This document shows positions 22,841 through 34,733 of a stretch of 64,000 nt of DNA, piece after piece (position 1 is the first letter of the stretch; every line of letters begins with the position of its first letter). The position numbers and the translations under genes are program-made. The notes under the pieces were generated by a model. The model saw only the letters and a list, made by a program, of their open reading frames with translations. It made no database searches and was not told the DNA's origin. This DNA is from Haberlea rhodopensis (Eukaryota > Streptophyta > Magnoliopsida > Lamiales > Gesneriaceae), in NCBI GenBank assembly GCA_907163345.1, contig CAJQUN010000013.1, positions 11,945,042 through 12,009,041 of the forward strand, in the 5' to 3' direction.

Positions 22841-24794
22841 CCAATCGTATTTGGGTCCAGAACGGATTAGCCCTTTGGGAACCCACACCTGTATCAGCTT
22901 TAATGGCTTGTGTGTGTGTGGTGTGCTGTGAGCTGGTCTGTTTCGATGTTGTGTGTGATAATGTGTGCGATATGGAAACCTTTGATTCTCATGGGGTAGT
23001 CTATATCTTCGTTGAACTGGTTTTGAATTATAGTAATTGTATTGTCTTCCTTGCCTTCAATCTTGCACCCTTAGATTTGGTCTGAAAGACGCAAAGCTTG
23101 CTGGTGCCTTTTCTTTGGCTTGGTTGACATATCCAATTTCTTTTAATAAAACCTTGATTCACGAGAGAGACTCCCGTTTGAATCGTAGGTGCTTCAGTCT
23201 CATATACTGTGCTGGATTTAACAAATGTCATTTGTTTGAATTTGTTCTTTACCAGCAACAGTTCAGATTCATCTTTGGTGGATTCTTTGGTGTTAAAGCC
23301 TATGCCGGTGAAATCACCAACGTTTCTTTGTACCTCTTGTAATTCTTCCAAAGATGTTCTGGATTTTGTCCATGTTTTGAATATATGAGAAAGCTTAGCA
23401 TTTTGTGTGCTAATTCTCTTATTTTCTTCATGGAACTGATCATAGGAGATTTTCAGCTTATTCAGCTCGATCTGGAGATTGTTGCACTCACCCTGCTCAG
23501 AGCAGCTTGGTTTGTTGTGCTCATCCATTTGATCATTGACTTTAGCTTTATTTTTCTCAAATGATTCAGTTAAGATCCTATAATCATTAGCCATGTCTTG
23601 CAGTGCGGACATGAGCTCTTCACGTGTAAATTCATTTGAGTCAAAATCAAATACCTCGTCCGTCTGACTCATCTCTTCGTCTGCCATTAGACATTGAATA
23701 TCTTCTTCGCTTTCGCTGGAAGAATATTTGGAGCTTTCTGAATCGGAGTCAGTCTGAGCCCACTTGCTGTTTCCTTCTTCAGCTACTAGGACCTTTTGGG
23801 ACTTTCCATGATTTTTGTGGTCTTTGTAGTGCTTCTTTTTCCTGTCATCGCGATGCTTCTCCTTCCGTTCTTCTTTCTTCGGTCTGGTGCAATCTGCAAT
23901 GAAATGTCCGGTCTTACCACAATTGTAGCAAGCCTGATCATTAACAGCATCGTCCTTTCTTGATTTATAATGAGAGGGTTTAAAATTCCTCTTATTTTTA
24001 GACATGAATTTACCAAATTTCTTGATAAATAATGACATAGCATCATTACTTATCTGTTCGATAGATCGATCTGATGTGGAGGCGATCTGGTCTGGAATAG
24101 CTGCCAGTGCTTTGTTTGGTTGAGAGATGAATGGCTCTGCTTCACCTCTGCTTATCAGTTCGAACTCATATGCTTTAAGATCTGCGAACAGATCATGAAG
24201 TTCAACCTTGTTCAGATCTTTGGACTCCCTCATTGCAATGGTCATAACATCCCATTCTTTTGGCAGGGCTCTCATAACTTTCAGAGCGATCTCTCTGTTT
24301 GAGTATTCCTTGCCCAGACCATTCAGTTCATTAATGATACCAGTGACTCTTTCATCAAACTCATTTAGAGTTTCTCCATTCTTCATCTTTATGCTCTCAA
24401 ATCTTTGAAGAGCAACAGCAGCTTGTTTTCTTTGGTCTGGTCGTTGCCTTCACATAGCTGTGCTATCTTCTCCCAAATTTCTTTGGCAGTAGAGCACATT
24501 TTGATTTTGCTGAACATGTTCTTGTCCAATGTCTTGAACAAGATGTCTTTGGCAACGTTGTCGAGATTTGCTTTCTTTATTTCCTCATTCGTCCAGAGGG
24601 ATCTGTCCTTCTCTACCATTTGTGGTTCTCCACCAGTAATGGCGACTGCTGTATTGACTTTCAGAATCTTCATTGGTCCATCAGTGACGACGAACCACAT
24701 ATCGTCATCCTGAGCTGCCAGATGAGCTTGCATTCTGATTCTCCAGTCATCAGTCTTCTTTTGAGAACATAGGAATTTTGTTGAATGATGCCAT
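22841..24794 (-). pseudogene. Copia C gag, frameshifted
   Basis: The ATG at 24794 gives MASFNKIPMFSKED, then a 2-bp loss brings a stop. The frame resumes at MQAHLAAQDDDMWFVVTDGP (24733). Another shift near 24390 leads to the long part 23028-24386 with the zinc knuckle CYNCGKTGHFIADC (about 23895-23940) and a Lys-rich, acidic tail. A deletion near 23050-23130 removes the frame before VWVPKGL. Confidence 0.85.
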
Positions 24795-24829
24795 CAGCTC
24801 AAGTGTCTTTGTGCTGATTAAGATGACCT

Positions 24830-24841
24830 GCTCTGATACCA
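24830..24841 (-). other. Primer binding site of copia C
   Basis: The minus strand reads TGGTATCAGAGC, two bases from the 5' LTR end; iMet tRNA type. Confidence 0.92.
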
Positions 24842-24843
24842 CT

Positions 24844-26007
24844 TGTTAGGATCGGTCCGGAGTGTTTAGAGGGGGGGTGAATGAACACTCCTTGTAAAAT
24901 TTAATCCCTTGTGATTTCTTTCGGATTAGTGAAAGAAATCTGTTTCTTAATCAACTCTTTTATAGAACAGACCACTGAATGTATAAGTGCGGAACGGTAT
25001 GTTTTTATATTTGTAAGAACGGCTCGATGGCTTGAATGAAAGAACGAGTGCAGAAAGATAAGACACAGGATATGTGTCTGAAAGTTCGAAGGTGGTGTAA
25101 TCCTTCTACGTCTCCCCTTCTTCCAATTAAGGAAGGTTTCTACTAGAAGACTTTGATTTACACAATCCTGTTGTACAAACCCGATTCAGCTGGATTTACA
25201 TCACTACCAGACTGAAACTCCTAGTCACTCGATCTGTTCAGACACTCTCTGTCTGACAGTTACAATTTGTTTCTCACTTCTATTTTTCAATACAGAATAC
25301 ACAAGATGCGCACAGTGATCCTAAATGATCAAATATTAAAATGTAATCGTGCTTAAGAATAATTTCAGCTCGAGAGATTCTGAGCTTGAACGTTTGTGCT
25401 GTTTTTTGATTGATCAGCGAGAGTCTTGTTTTTATCTGTATTGTTGTTGCATCCTTTTATAGTTGCATGTACCAACGACATTATTTCCCTTAATGTGCAA
25501 CTCTTGACTCTGCTTAATCTCTGAGTAAGCTACAGTCTTCTTCTTCAGGATACTTGCCGTTCTGGTTCATGCTTTCGGCGACTGTCAGGTAAGCTCTTCT
25601 TTGTCTTCTTACCTTTTATGGTAATCTTCAGTCTTTGGTCCTTTGTAGCATTAATTGCGACATTAAATGCTACAATAAATAGCCGTTAATGATTCGGACT
25701 GAAGAACTACTCTTTATGCATCATTGACTGCTCTGATCTGATAAAGATTGAGATCGATCTGAAGCTTCGATCTAGTCAGTCTGATATCTATCGATCCGGT
25801 CTGATATGTGATATGCCTTATCAGCTTGTTCTGTTTTGAGCTATCGATCTGGTGAGTCTGATTACCCTCGATCCGGTCTGATATGCTTTGTCATCTTATC
25901 AGCTTGATCTGTTTTGGGCGATCGATCTGGTCAGTCTGATTTCTCTCGATCCGGTCTGATATGTTTTGTCATCTTTAAAATCTCATCGATAAAGTTCGGA
26001 ACTAACA
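24844..26007 (-). repeat. Copia C 5' LTR (1164 bp)
   Basis: It is the partner of 16192-17354, with the three GATCGAT-containing U3 units at 25765-25975 and TATA at 25453-25461 (minus strand). Confidence 0.92.
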
Positions 26008-27009
26008 ACTCTGTCTCAATTTCTGCTGAACCATGATTTTCAGATCGGCTCAGTGGATAAAACTCTATTTAAATTTATTAAGGGGGAACATACTTTGTTA
26101 GTTCAAATTTATGTTGACGATATCATTTTTGGGTCAACTAACCCCAAATTATGCGAGAAATTCTCTAAGTTAATGCAGGGACAGTTTGAGATGAGTATGA
26201 TGGGAGAACTTTCATTCTTTCTGGGTCTCCAAGTCAAACAGCTCAGCAATGGCATTTTCATCAATCAAACCAAGTATACCAAGGAGTTACTCAAGAGATT
26301 CGGAATGGAAACATGTTCAACTGCATCAACTCCAATGAGTCCTACAATCAAGTTAGATAAAGATGAAGGGGGAACAGCAGTTGAAGTGTCTATGTATCGC
26401 GGACTGATCGGATCGCTCTTGTATCTTACAGCGAGCCGGCCTGATATTATGTTCTCAGTCTGTATGTGTGCTAGATTTCAGTCAGAACCAAAACAATCAC
26501 ATTTCATTGCTGCTAAGCGTATTCTGAAATATTTGAAGGGATCTCAGAACGTTGGTCTTTGGTATTCCAAAGATTCAAATTCCAGCTTAATAGGATATTA
26601 AGACGCTGATTATGCTGGCTGTAAGATTGATTGCAAAAGCACCAGTGGAACATGTCAATTCTTAGGTGAAAGATTGATCTCTTGGTTTAGCAAGAAGCAA
26701 ACATCTATTGCCACATCTACAGCTGAAGTAGAATATCTTGCCGCTGGAAGCTGTTGTGCTCAAATGCTCTGGATTCAACACCAGCTCAAAGACTATGGCA
26801 TTCAAGTTGTTGACTCTCCGATATTTTGTGACAACACAAGTGCAATCGCTATAACGTATAATCCAGTTTTGCACTCTCGTACAAAGCATATTGATATCAG
26901 ACATCATTTTATTCGAGATCATGTTGGCAAAAAGGAAATTCGGATCGAGCATATTTCAACAGAACAGCAAGCAGCATATATCTTCACCAAACCACTTCCT
27001 GAGGCTAAG
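26008..27009 (+). pseudogene. Copia B RT and RNase H continued
   Basis: It resumes the RT exactly after the ACTCT duplication (LSQFLLNHDFQIGSVDKTLF) with YVDDIIFGSTNPKLC. One point mutation gives TAA after SSLIGY (about 26600), where copia C has TCA. RNase H continues DADYAGCKIDCKSTSG to FTKPLPEA. Broken at CTAAG by the gypsy solo LTR; the last residues are at 28770-28819. Confidence 0.9.
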
Positions 27010-27717
27010 TGTGGGGTCCTCGTTACTTAATCCATTATGTATTATCTTAACATACATCTGTGAGTCTGAATTAAGTAATAACATACACTGATTAAGAGTA
27101 TCTTACTAGTTCAGTTGTTACAGGAGTTATAAAAACCTACCAACTACACATCATATGTACAACAACAACCTACTACAAGATAACTCCTAGGCAGTGGTTC
27201 AGCTCGCAGCTGAAAATGACTCACACCCCGTCTCCCCACGTCTATGAGTCCCTACAAAAACATTCACACAACATGAGTATAGATAACAACTATCTCAGTG
27301 CGATATCAAAAGAATAACAATAATGATAAAGCACAATAAAATCATCAATAGTGAATGCTCTGTATCATGCATCAACAAATGCACTATGTCATGACATGTC
27401 TCAACAATCACCCTATTATCACGAGCCCCATATGATATGCCTATTCAGCTCAATATGTCAGTGGAACTACATCACATCTTCATATTAGCAGCACATATCA
27501 TAGTACCGTACTCATATGTGATAATAGCCAGAGCATATACCCAAACCAGGCGTATATCTCTCAAGCCAAAGCATATGTAGTATATCTATCAAGGCAATGA
27601 TACCAGCCAAAGCATATACCAAACCGGGCATATCTATCAAGGCAATGATCTCACCAAAGCATATACACATATCTATCAAGGCATCCAAACATGGCGATTT
27701 TGATTTATCTATACTCC

Positions 27718-27733
27718 GTACGTCAACACGTAC
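27718..27733 (-). other. Hairpin splice-donor motif in solo LTR
   Basis: The minus strand reads ACAG|GTACGT, loop GTTG, then ACGTAC; it has the same design as 2193-2209. Confidence 0.6.
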
Positions 27734-27897
27734 CTGTACTGCGACACAAACGAGTTAAATTAGGCGTCACTGGCTAAGCGCCTCGTTGTCCCGTCCCCTG
27801 AGATGATGCTACAACAATGCCAACAATATATCATGTTATCATAGGCATTAAAATCAAATTCTACAAAAATATAACATTTTTCAACATTCTGGCACTG

Positions 27898-28056
27898 GCG
27901 ATCGATCGCTATTTTTCACCGATCGATCGCCATATTGTTCTGCCCCCTCGCGATCGATCGCCACATTTTCACCGATCGATCGCCACATGATTGAACCGCC
28001 TTATTTTTACTCTGGTCGCGGCGATCGATCGCCACAAAGCTCGCGATCGATCGCCG
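27898..28056. repeat. Six CGATCGATCG palindromes in solo LTR leader
   Basis: GGCGATCGATCGC, CCGATCGATCGCC and close variants occur six times in 160 bp, upstream (on the minus strand) of the donor hairpin. Confidence 0.88.
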
Positions 28057-28769
28057 ATGTCCAGAAAGTTCAGAACATGGCGATTTTGAGCTTATCTTCC
28101 TAGCTCTTCTCCTACAACTCGAAATTCAACATGTAAACAAGTTTCATGCATTCTCTAATACCATAACAACATGTTTCCACCATCTTAGAATCCAATTCTT
28201 GGCATATAAACATGTTATGATCCTAAGCTTGCATAGTTTGGATTTGATTTCACATACTTCATACACCACTACAATTCCTTACCAAGATTGTACAATTTCA
28301 CTTCACCCAACTTCCTAGCTCAAGTCACAAGTGAATCCCAAGCTCAAACCAACAAGAACTTGAAAGAGATGGAGAGGAGCTTGTGTAGTGTTTTAGTAGG
28401 TGTAAAAATGAGACACTATGTGATTCTCCTCCCTAAATCACTTGATATAAGGTCATTAACTCCCTAACTCACTTGAAGTTAATGACATGTTAAGTAACAT
28501 GTATTTGAAGATAAAATCCAAATTCAAATGCAACTCCAATTCAAATTCAATTCACATGCATATTCAAATGCCTACTAGTTCATGTTGCTTGATATGTTAT
28601 TATTTAAATCATTGTACACCATGTTTCATTCCTTGCCCTTGCCATATATCATTTCATACATGTATTAATTCATTCTTGGTTCCACCCGAACCCCCATTAT
28701 CATACTGCCAATTGATATAATTATACCACAATTATATCACACGTGTATAAAACAACTCGAGGCATTACA

Positions 28770-28819
28770 CTAAGTTTAATTACTTTCGTCAAATTCTTGG
28801 TTTAATAGATTTATCTTGA
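28770..28819 (+). pseudogene. Last codons of copia B pol
   Basis: After the second CTAAG the frame reads KFNYFRQILGLIDLS then TGA (28817-28819), identical in sense to the end of copia C pol. Confidence 0.88.
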
Positions 28820-29229
28820 TGTTTTTAGAAGTATCTTTCTTTTAGTTATCTTTTAAAGATTGTATGCTGGCACAGATCGATAATACAATTATCAGAACGA
28901 CACAGACCGGTCCGAACTTTCAGACCGATCTATGTCAAATCTGATGTTATCCCATGATTTGTTTGGTCAACAAATCTTTAAATAAAATAATTGTTTTAAA
29001 CAGCCCGGACTGATCACAAATTTTAACCGCCTTAGCTCTCTTTTATCCTGACCGTTTATTTTGAATTATTTAATGATCAGTCATCGAGATAAAGACACGT
29101 GTCTTCTCTCTCTTATTTAGCGGGTTGAACATTTCATTTTCATTCACTTTCTACAATTTACCGATGTCTGCTCTCTAATTCTCTCATATTATTTTTTTCA
29201 AACTCTTCGTATTTCTCCATTACACTCCA
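28820..29229 (+). other. Spacer between copia B pol and env-like ORF
   Basis: No reading frame. It holds the repeated motif CGGTCCGAACTTTCAGACCG around 28906-28925. It corresponds to 19224-19632 of copia C. Confidence 0.5.
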
Positions 29230-31682
29230 ATGGCCACTATCACTCACAACTCTCTCTCCGTTGAGTTCGATGATATCTACAGGGCTGAAGATACAGAAAC
29301 GGTCTCTATTTTCCGAGCTTTGGAATCGTCTGGATTAAGGAATTTTCTGAAGTGTGGCACGGTGGTTTACGAGTCCGAGATTCGCGAACTGTTCGCCAAT
29401 GCTGTATCACAGAGGTCTTTCATCTCCACCACCGTAAAGGGAAAATCCTTTGAAATCTCTCCATCGACGCTGGCAAAGACCTTTGGTCTTCCCAACTCCG
29501 GACTGACTGAGTTTGGCCAGATTACTCAAACTTCCCTCACTGATCTTCAGGGGAAGGTATCCATCTTTGGCCACCGCCTGCATCCTTCGTTCAAGAAGAA
29601 GGAAATGCTATTTCATTTCCAGGTGTTATGCGAGATCGTTGGTAAGCCATTATTGGGCAAAGCCGGAAGCTTTGACGCCGTCACTGCCGAGAAATTCATG
29701 GCCATGGCTGCTATTGTTTCTGGACAGAAGATGAACTGGTCCGTAATTCTATTTGGAGTCCTGTTGGAAACAGTGATTGCCTCCAAACAGGCCGTCTGCT
29801 TTGCTGTTCCTCTCAGCAAGCTACTGGAGACTTTGGACATCGAGCTGGGGAAGCAGTCTGCTCTAAGTCCCTTCAAAATTCTCAACTACAAAGGGCTAGC
29901 ACTACTGAAGTCCAAGAGTGCTCCACCTACTCCTTCCGATCTGGTGGCTGTCAAGATTGAGAAAGGAGCAGAACAGACTGCCACTGGAAAAACTCGGGTC
30001 AAGCGCAAATTGACCATTCAGACTGACTCCGAGGAAACTCAGTCTGCTCCGACATCACCAGCCAAGCCCCTTCCCAAAAAGCCAAGAACCCAATCACCAA
30101 GCCACACAAAACCTTACCTCTCAAAACCCTACCCATATTGCCTCCCACAAACGCCGCCCCTGCACCCCAACCTACAACCCATCTTTTAACCGCTTCAACC
30201 ACTGCACCCAAAGTAACTATCCGAGTCCCCTCTGCCATTCCCGTGGTCAAAGGGATTGTTATCACTGAGTTGGGAGACTACACCCAATCAGGGATCAAAT
30301 CTCCATCTTCCACAGGCAAGGGCAAATCCATTCTCACTGAACCCCTCTCTTCCAAACCCAAATCTGCCGCGCAAACAGCCATCGACATCGCTATGGAGGA
30401 TGTTGAAGAGAAGGTGAAGGCGCTCGTTGTAGTCTTTGATGAATATGTCGAGTACAGAACAATCAACCACATTGAGATGTTCTTCGGCAAGCTGCGAAGA
30501 CTGCAGAAAATGGAAGAAGAAGTCCTTAAGGGGACAGAGACGAATGATGTGAGAGTCACGGTGCTTCGCAAAGATCTTTTTCAGGCCAACCAGAGATTCA
30601 GACTGGAATCTTTGCTCTTGGCCACTAAGAAAGCAAACTTCGATCCAAACACTCCAACTGCCAAAGATGATGGTGCTGTTATTGCTCAACTGGAAATGGA
30701 TATTCATTCTCTTCACTTAGCTGTCCGCTTTCAACGACAGAAGCTCAGCATATCCACTCCAGTACGCAGCCCGGATCATCCATCTACGAGCAAGACTCTG
30801 GCAGAACCTTTCATAGAGGTTGTTCCCTCTGGAGCAGCTGACCAGACAACAGATCAAATAGCGGATCAGACAGCGGAGCAGCCAATGACTAATGCTCTGT
30901 CTACTACCGAAGATGAACCGTTGAATGTCTTGTTGGACTCCCCAACAACGTCTCTTCCTCTGGGATCATCAGTCTCCCATGTTCAACTCAGTCCAACCGC
31001 AGCACTTACAACAGTTGGCGCACCAGAGTTCGTCGATCCGGATCTGGTGGTGTCCACCGTTGTTGCAGCTCTCCAGATTGAGGAGCCTTCGAGACCCAGC
31101 ACTCCTCCAGTCCAATCTTATGAAGATTTGGCGTTCTTAGAAGATTTTTCTTCGGCCTTGGTCACCCTGGTCCAGTCCGAAACACGCCATGCTGCCTTAT
31201 CTTCAATTATACCCATTGCTGAAGAAGATGATCACACCCTGTCGTCATCTGATCACTCTCCAATCCGTTTATCTGACGGACCTCCATCCCTGGCAAGGAC
31301 CCTTCAGCACCTATCCGACAACTGTCTGTCTCTCTCTCAACGTATTATAGAGGTTCATCAAGGTCAGATGTCTACATCTTTGGACTTTGATTCATTTAAA
31401 GAGAGGATGACATCCAGTATTAGCAGCCTTCAGCGAGGACTGAATGATATGTTCTCTCAGCAAGCTTCTTATAAAAACAGCCTGAGAAAAGAGCAGATCG
31501 AGCTGGCCACTGAAGTCAGAGCATCCGTCGCCAATTCCCTTCGTGCTCAAGACACTCGCCTTGACACTATCAGCGCTCAGCTAGCACAAGTTGTCGATTT
31601 TCTTCAAGAGATTGCTGCTGACAAAAAGGGGGAAAAGAGAAAAGACTTCAAGCCTCATCAGTCTCAGTCCTCAAGAAAATAG
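29230..31682 (+). pseudogene. Copia B env-like ORF, one frameshift
   Basis: ATG at 29230 (MATITHNSLSVEFDDIYRAE). The N-terminal globular part (to about residue 250) has FEISPSTLAKTFGLPNSGLT and KMNWSVILFGVLLETVIASK. A Pro/Ser/Lys-rich linker follows, with a one-base loss near 30090. The second frame runs to 31682: APKVTIRVPSAIPVVKGI, a Thr/Ser/Pro-rich middle, then a helical, coiled-coil-like end (ISSLQRGLNDMFSQQASYKN, EQIELATEVRASVANSL) and a basic tail. Without the shift it would be about 815 residues. SIRE elements carry a gene here called env-like by position; I see no signal peptide or obvious membrane anchor. Confidence 0.78.
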
Positions 31683-31940
31683 AAGTTTCGTTGCTTAAAT
31701 AATCAGACTGTCTGTATGCAAGATTTTTGGTGATCAATAAAAATCTTTCTTTGTTAAGTCCTTGTTCATTTATTTAAACTAAAATAAAAGGCTTAATCGA
31801 TCCGAAATCCAACTTAATAATGTTGATTTATTTTGAACAAGAAGAAGTAATCGATCCAAAGGCATACACTTCAGAGCTCTTAAAAGACTGGATAAAAAGA
31901 TTTAGAAGCTAGGTTTTGTCATCATCAAAAAGGGGGAATT
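31683..31940 (+). other. Copia B 3' UTR and polypurine tract
   Basis: AAAAAGGGGGAATT directly precedes TGTTAG at 31941. The preceding 240 bp hold no frame. Confidence 0.75.
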
Positions 31941-33041
31941 TGTTAGTTCCGGACTTTATCGATAAAGGTTTTAAAGATGACAAAACATATCAGACCGGAT
32001 CGATAAAAATCAGACTGACCAGATCGATTGCTCAAAACAAATCAAGCTGATAAGGCATATCAGACCGGATCGATAGAAATCAGACTTACTAGATCGAAGC
32101 TTCAGATCGATCTCAATCTTTATCAGATCAGAGCAGTCAAGGATGAATAAAGATTGGTTCTTCAGTCCGAATCATTAACGGCTATTTATTGAAGCATTTA
32201 ATGTCGCAATTAATGCTGAAAAAGACCATAGACTGAAGATTACCATAAAAAGGTAAGAAGACAAAGAAGAGCCTACCTGACAGTCGCCGAAAGCATGAAC
32301 CAGAATGGCAAGTACCTTGAAGAAGAAGACTGTAGCTTACGCAGAGTTTAAGCAGAGTCAAGAGTTGCACATTAAGGGAAATAATGCCGTTGGGACATGC
32401 AACTATAAAAGGATGCAACATAAGAGCTCAAGATAGAGTCTGAAAAATCGAAAAACGCACAAGAAAGCAAAACGGCACAAGCATACAAGCTCAGAAGCTC
32501 TCGAGCTGAAATTCTTCTTAAGCACGAGTACATTGTAATATTTGATCATTTAGGATCATTGTGTGCATAGAATAAAGTCTATCTTGTGTATTCTGTATTG
32601 AAATATAGAAGTGAGAAACAATTGTAACTGTCAGACAGGGTGTGTCTGAACAGATCGAGAGACTAGGAGTTTCAGTCTGGTAGTGAGGTAAATCCATCTG
32701 AATCGGGTTTGTACAACAGGATTGTATAAATCAAAGTCTTCTAGTGGAATCCTTCCTTTATTGGAAGAAGGGGGCACGTAGAAGGATTACACCACCTTCG
32801 AACTTCCAGAAACATATTCTGTGTTTCATCATTCTGCACTCGTTCTATTATTCAAGCCATCGAGCCGTTCTTACTTATTTTAGAACAGACCGTTCCGCAC
32901 TAAAATATTCAGTGGTCTGTTCTGCAAAAGAGTTAATTGAGAAACAGATTTCTTTCACTAATCCGAAAGAAATCACAAGGGATTAATTTTTAATAGGAGT
33001 GTTCATTCACCCCCTCTAAACACTCCGGACCGATCCTAACA
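31941..33041 (+). repeat. Copia B 3' LTR (1101 bp)
   Basis: It is the partner of 11677-12749, keeps the 27 bp missing from the 5' LTR, and has its TATA box at 32404-32412. Confidence 0.92.
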
Positions 33042-33046
33042 TGGGG

Positions 33047-33306
33047 GTTTTGAACTTTTTTGATTGATTTTCTCAAATTGGTGAATTTATATTTTGAGAT
33101 ATGAAGTAAGGTTAGTTGATGAAGAGTTTATGATGGTGTTGGTGGGGGATTATGAGGGTGGAGTTGTATTGTTGGTGTTGGTGTTGGTGTTGGAGTTGAA
33201 ATTGTGCAGATGGAAGGTAATTTTCGTTGAACAGAGGTGCGCGATCGATCACGAGGTAGTACATGATCGATCGATGATCGCTTTTATTTTAAACAATATT
33301 TCTCAG
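33047..33306 (+). repeat. Middle part of split plus-oriented gypsy-type LTR
   Basis: It continues 11227-11676 after the TGGGG duplication and holds CGATCGATC and GATCGATCGATGATCG (33242-33279), matching the leader position of the palindromes in the other LTRs. A foreign segment enters after about 33290. Confidence 0.55.
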
Positions 33307-34733
33307 TGTAGCGATTATATCGCAAGTGCACGGTGTCAAGTTTTAGTATAGTGATATATAAGAAAGGATGTCGAACCCACATGGACTAACATATAAGTAC
33401 CAAATAAAATTAGCAAAATTATATTTAGCCTACGAAAAAATATGATTAATTAACTAATTAAACTAAAGAATTAAAAACTCAAAAATAAAACAACTCCTTT
33501 GAAGATGCGAAGGAATTCCGCTCAAGAAATCTATCAAGATGTTCGTTCAATTGTGTATCATCAATAATTTGTTTGTTAAACCAATTACTTATCAATCAAT
33601 TCTTAAGGTGACGGATTTCTGAATATAATCAATACACTCTCGAGCTGTATTGAAACTAGTAATAAATTGACGCAAGTAACTCTCGTTCACTTAAACCAAT
33701 TTAATACCGAAAAAATCTCTATGAAAACCGTTGATCTTTAAATCTTGCAATTTAAAGTGACCACATATGTGATTTAATCTCTCGATCTAAATCTTAAACA
33801 TACAACATGAATTATTTTAGCGTATTATAATTTTATCTCTCGATCTCAATTATAATTCACAATTTCAATCAAAGGTAGCTAGGCTTTGATAGCATGAAGC
33901 ATATAATTCATGAACAAAAGATATTGATTCACTCAAACACAACCAAATCAAAGATTCAAACACAAAATTCCTTAAACTTGATAAACTCAATTAAATTCAA
34001 AATAAGATGCTTAATCGTCTCTCAACCTCAAAAACATCAAATAAATATGAAAATCAAATTAATCTAGAGTTTAGAAATACGATAAATGTAGGAGCGACTC
34101 CGTGCGTTGAATGATCTTTCTTCTCTCGCTTCCATCCTTGCACTTCAAAGGATTCTTCAACCTTCTCTTGTTCCGGGTAGATGAAAGGTGGCTCAAGAAT
34201 TATTATTTAGGTCTGACTCTATTCAGAAGTATGGATGCAATTTTCGTGCCTCTATTCCTTATTTAGAGAGGATGGGAGATATGGAAGTGTTTCCAAAAAT
34301 CAAACCAAATCAAGACTTTTATTTTCAGAAAATTCTGCGTCTCGATCGATCGGTTGATATGTCTCGATCGATCGAGCGCCTTCAGCTTCCGAGTATGAGT
34401 TTCTCTGCCTCGCTCGATCGATCGAGTTGAAGCTTCCGATCGATCGAGATTTCTTCACATTTTCTTGCCAACTCTCTGCCTCTCTCGATCGATCGAGGTG
34501 GTGATTCCGATCGATCGAGAATGTCAGAACTCAAATTCTTCATTTATTGGCTTGATTTGATCCGTTTTCTTCTTTGTAGCTCAATTCTTCAACATTCCAC
34601 CTAGATTCCTGAAACAATCAAAAAAATACCAAAAAGCATAACATCCTACACGAAAATATATATAAATCAAAGCCCAAATACGCGTAATAATCAACCCTAT
34701 CGCGCAAGACATAAATATTAGAGGGTGATATCA
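33307..34733 (-). repeat. Unclassified LTR-like repeat inserted in the palindrome zone
   Basis: The minus strand starts TGATATCACCCTC and ends near CACTTGCGATATAATCGCTACA, features I associate with plant gypsy LTRs of the Tat/Athila type. No target duplication was found, so the borders are approximate. It has its own set of six CTCGATCGATCGAG-type palindromes (about 34340-34520). No coding frame of note. Confidence 0.45.

Larger units (their letters stand above)
16192..26007 (-). mobile_element. SIRE-like copia element C nested in copia B RT
   Basis: 9816 bp with TSD ACTCT (16187-16191 and 26008-26012). It is in opposite orientation to B but the same family: matching LTRs, gag, pol and env-like genes. 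Its pol retains the integrase region that B lost. LTRs differ at roughly twenty sites by eye. Confidence 0.94.
27010..28769 (-). mobile_element. Gypsy solo LTR in copia B, TSD CTAAG
   Basis: 1760 bp with CTAAG at 27005-27009 and 28770-28774. On the minus strand it starts TGTAATGCCTCGAG and ends AGGACCCCACA, with no internal region, so it is the product of LTR-LTR recombination. It carries six CGATCGATCG palindromes (27898-28056), the donor hairpin (27718-27733) and, downstream, a different repeat (ATATGCTTTGG...TTGATAGATATG units, about 27530-27690) where other LTRs have AGCG hairpins. Confidence 0.92.
11677..33041 (+). mobile_element. SIRE-like Ty1/copia element B with two nested insertions
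   Basis: TGTTAG...CTAACA ends are flanked by TGGGG (11672-11676 and 33042-33046). Order: LTR, iMet primer site, gag, protease, deleted integrase, RT, RNase H, env-like ORF, polypurine tract, LTR. The extra ORF after pol is the hallmark of the SIRE/Maximus lineage. Copia C is inserted in RT (TSD ACTCT) and a gypsy solo LTR near the end of pol (TSD CTAAG). Removing both restores collinearity of the pol gene. Confidence 0.92.
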
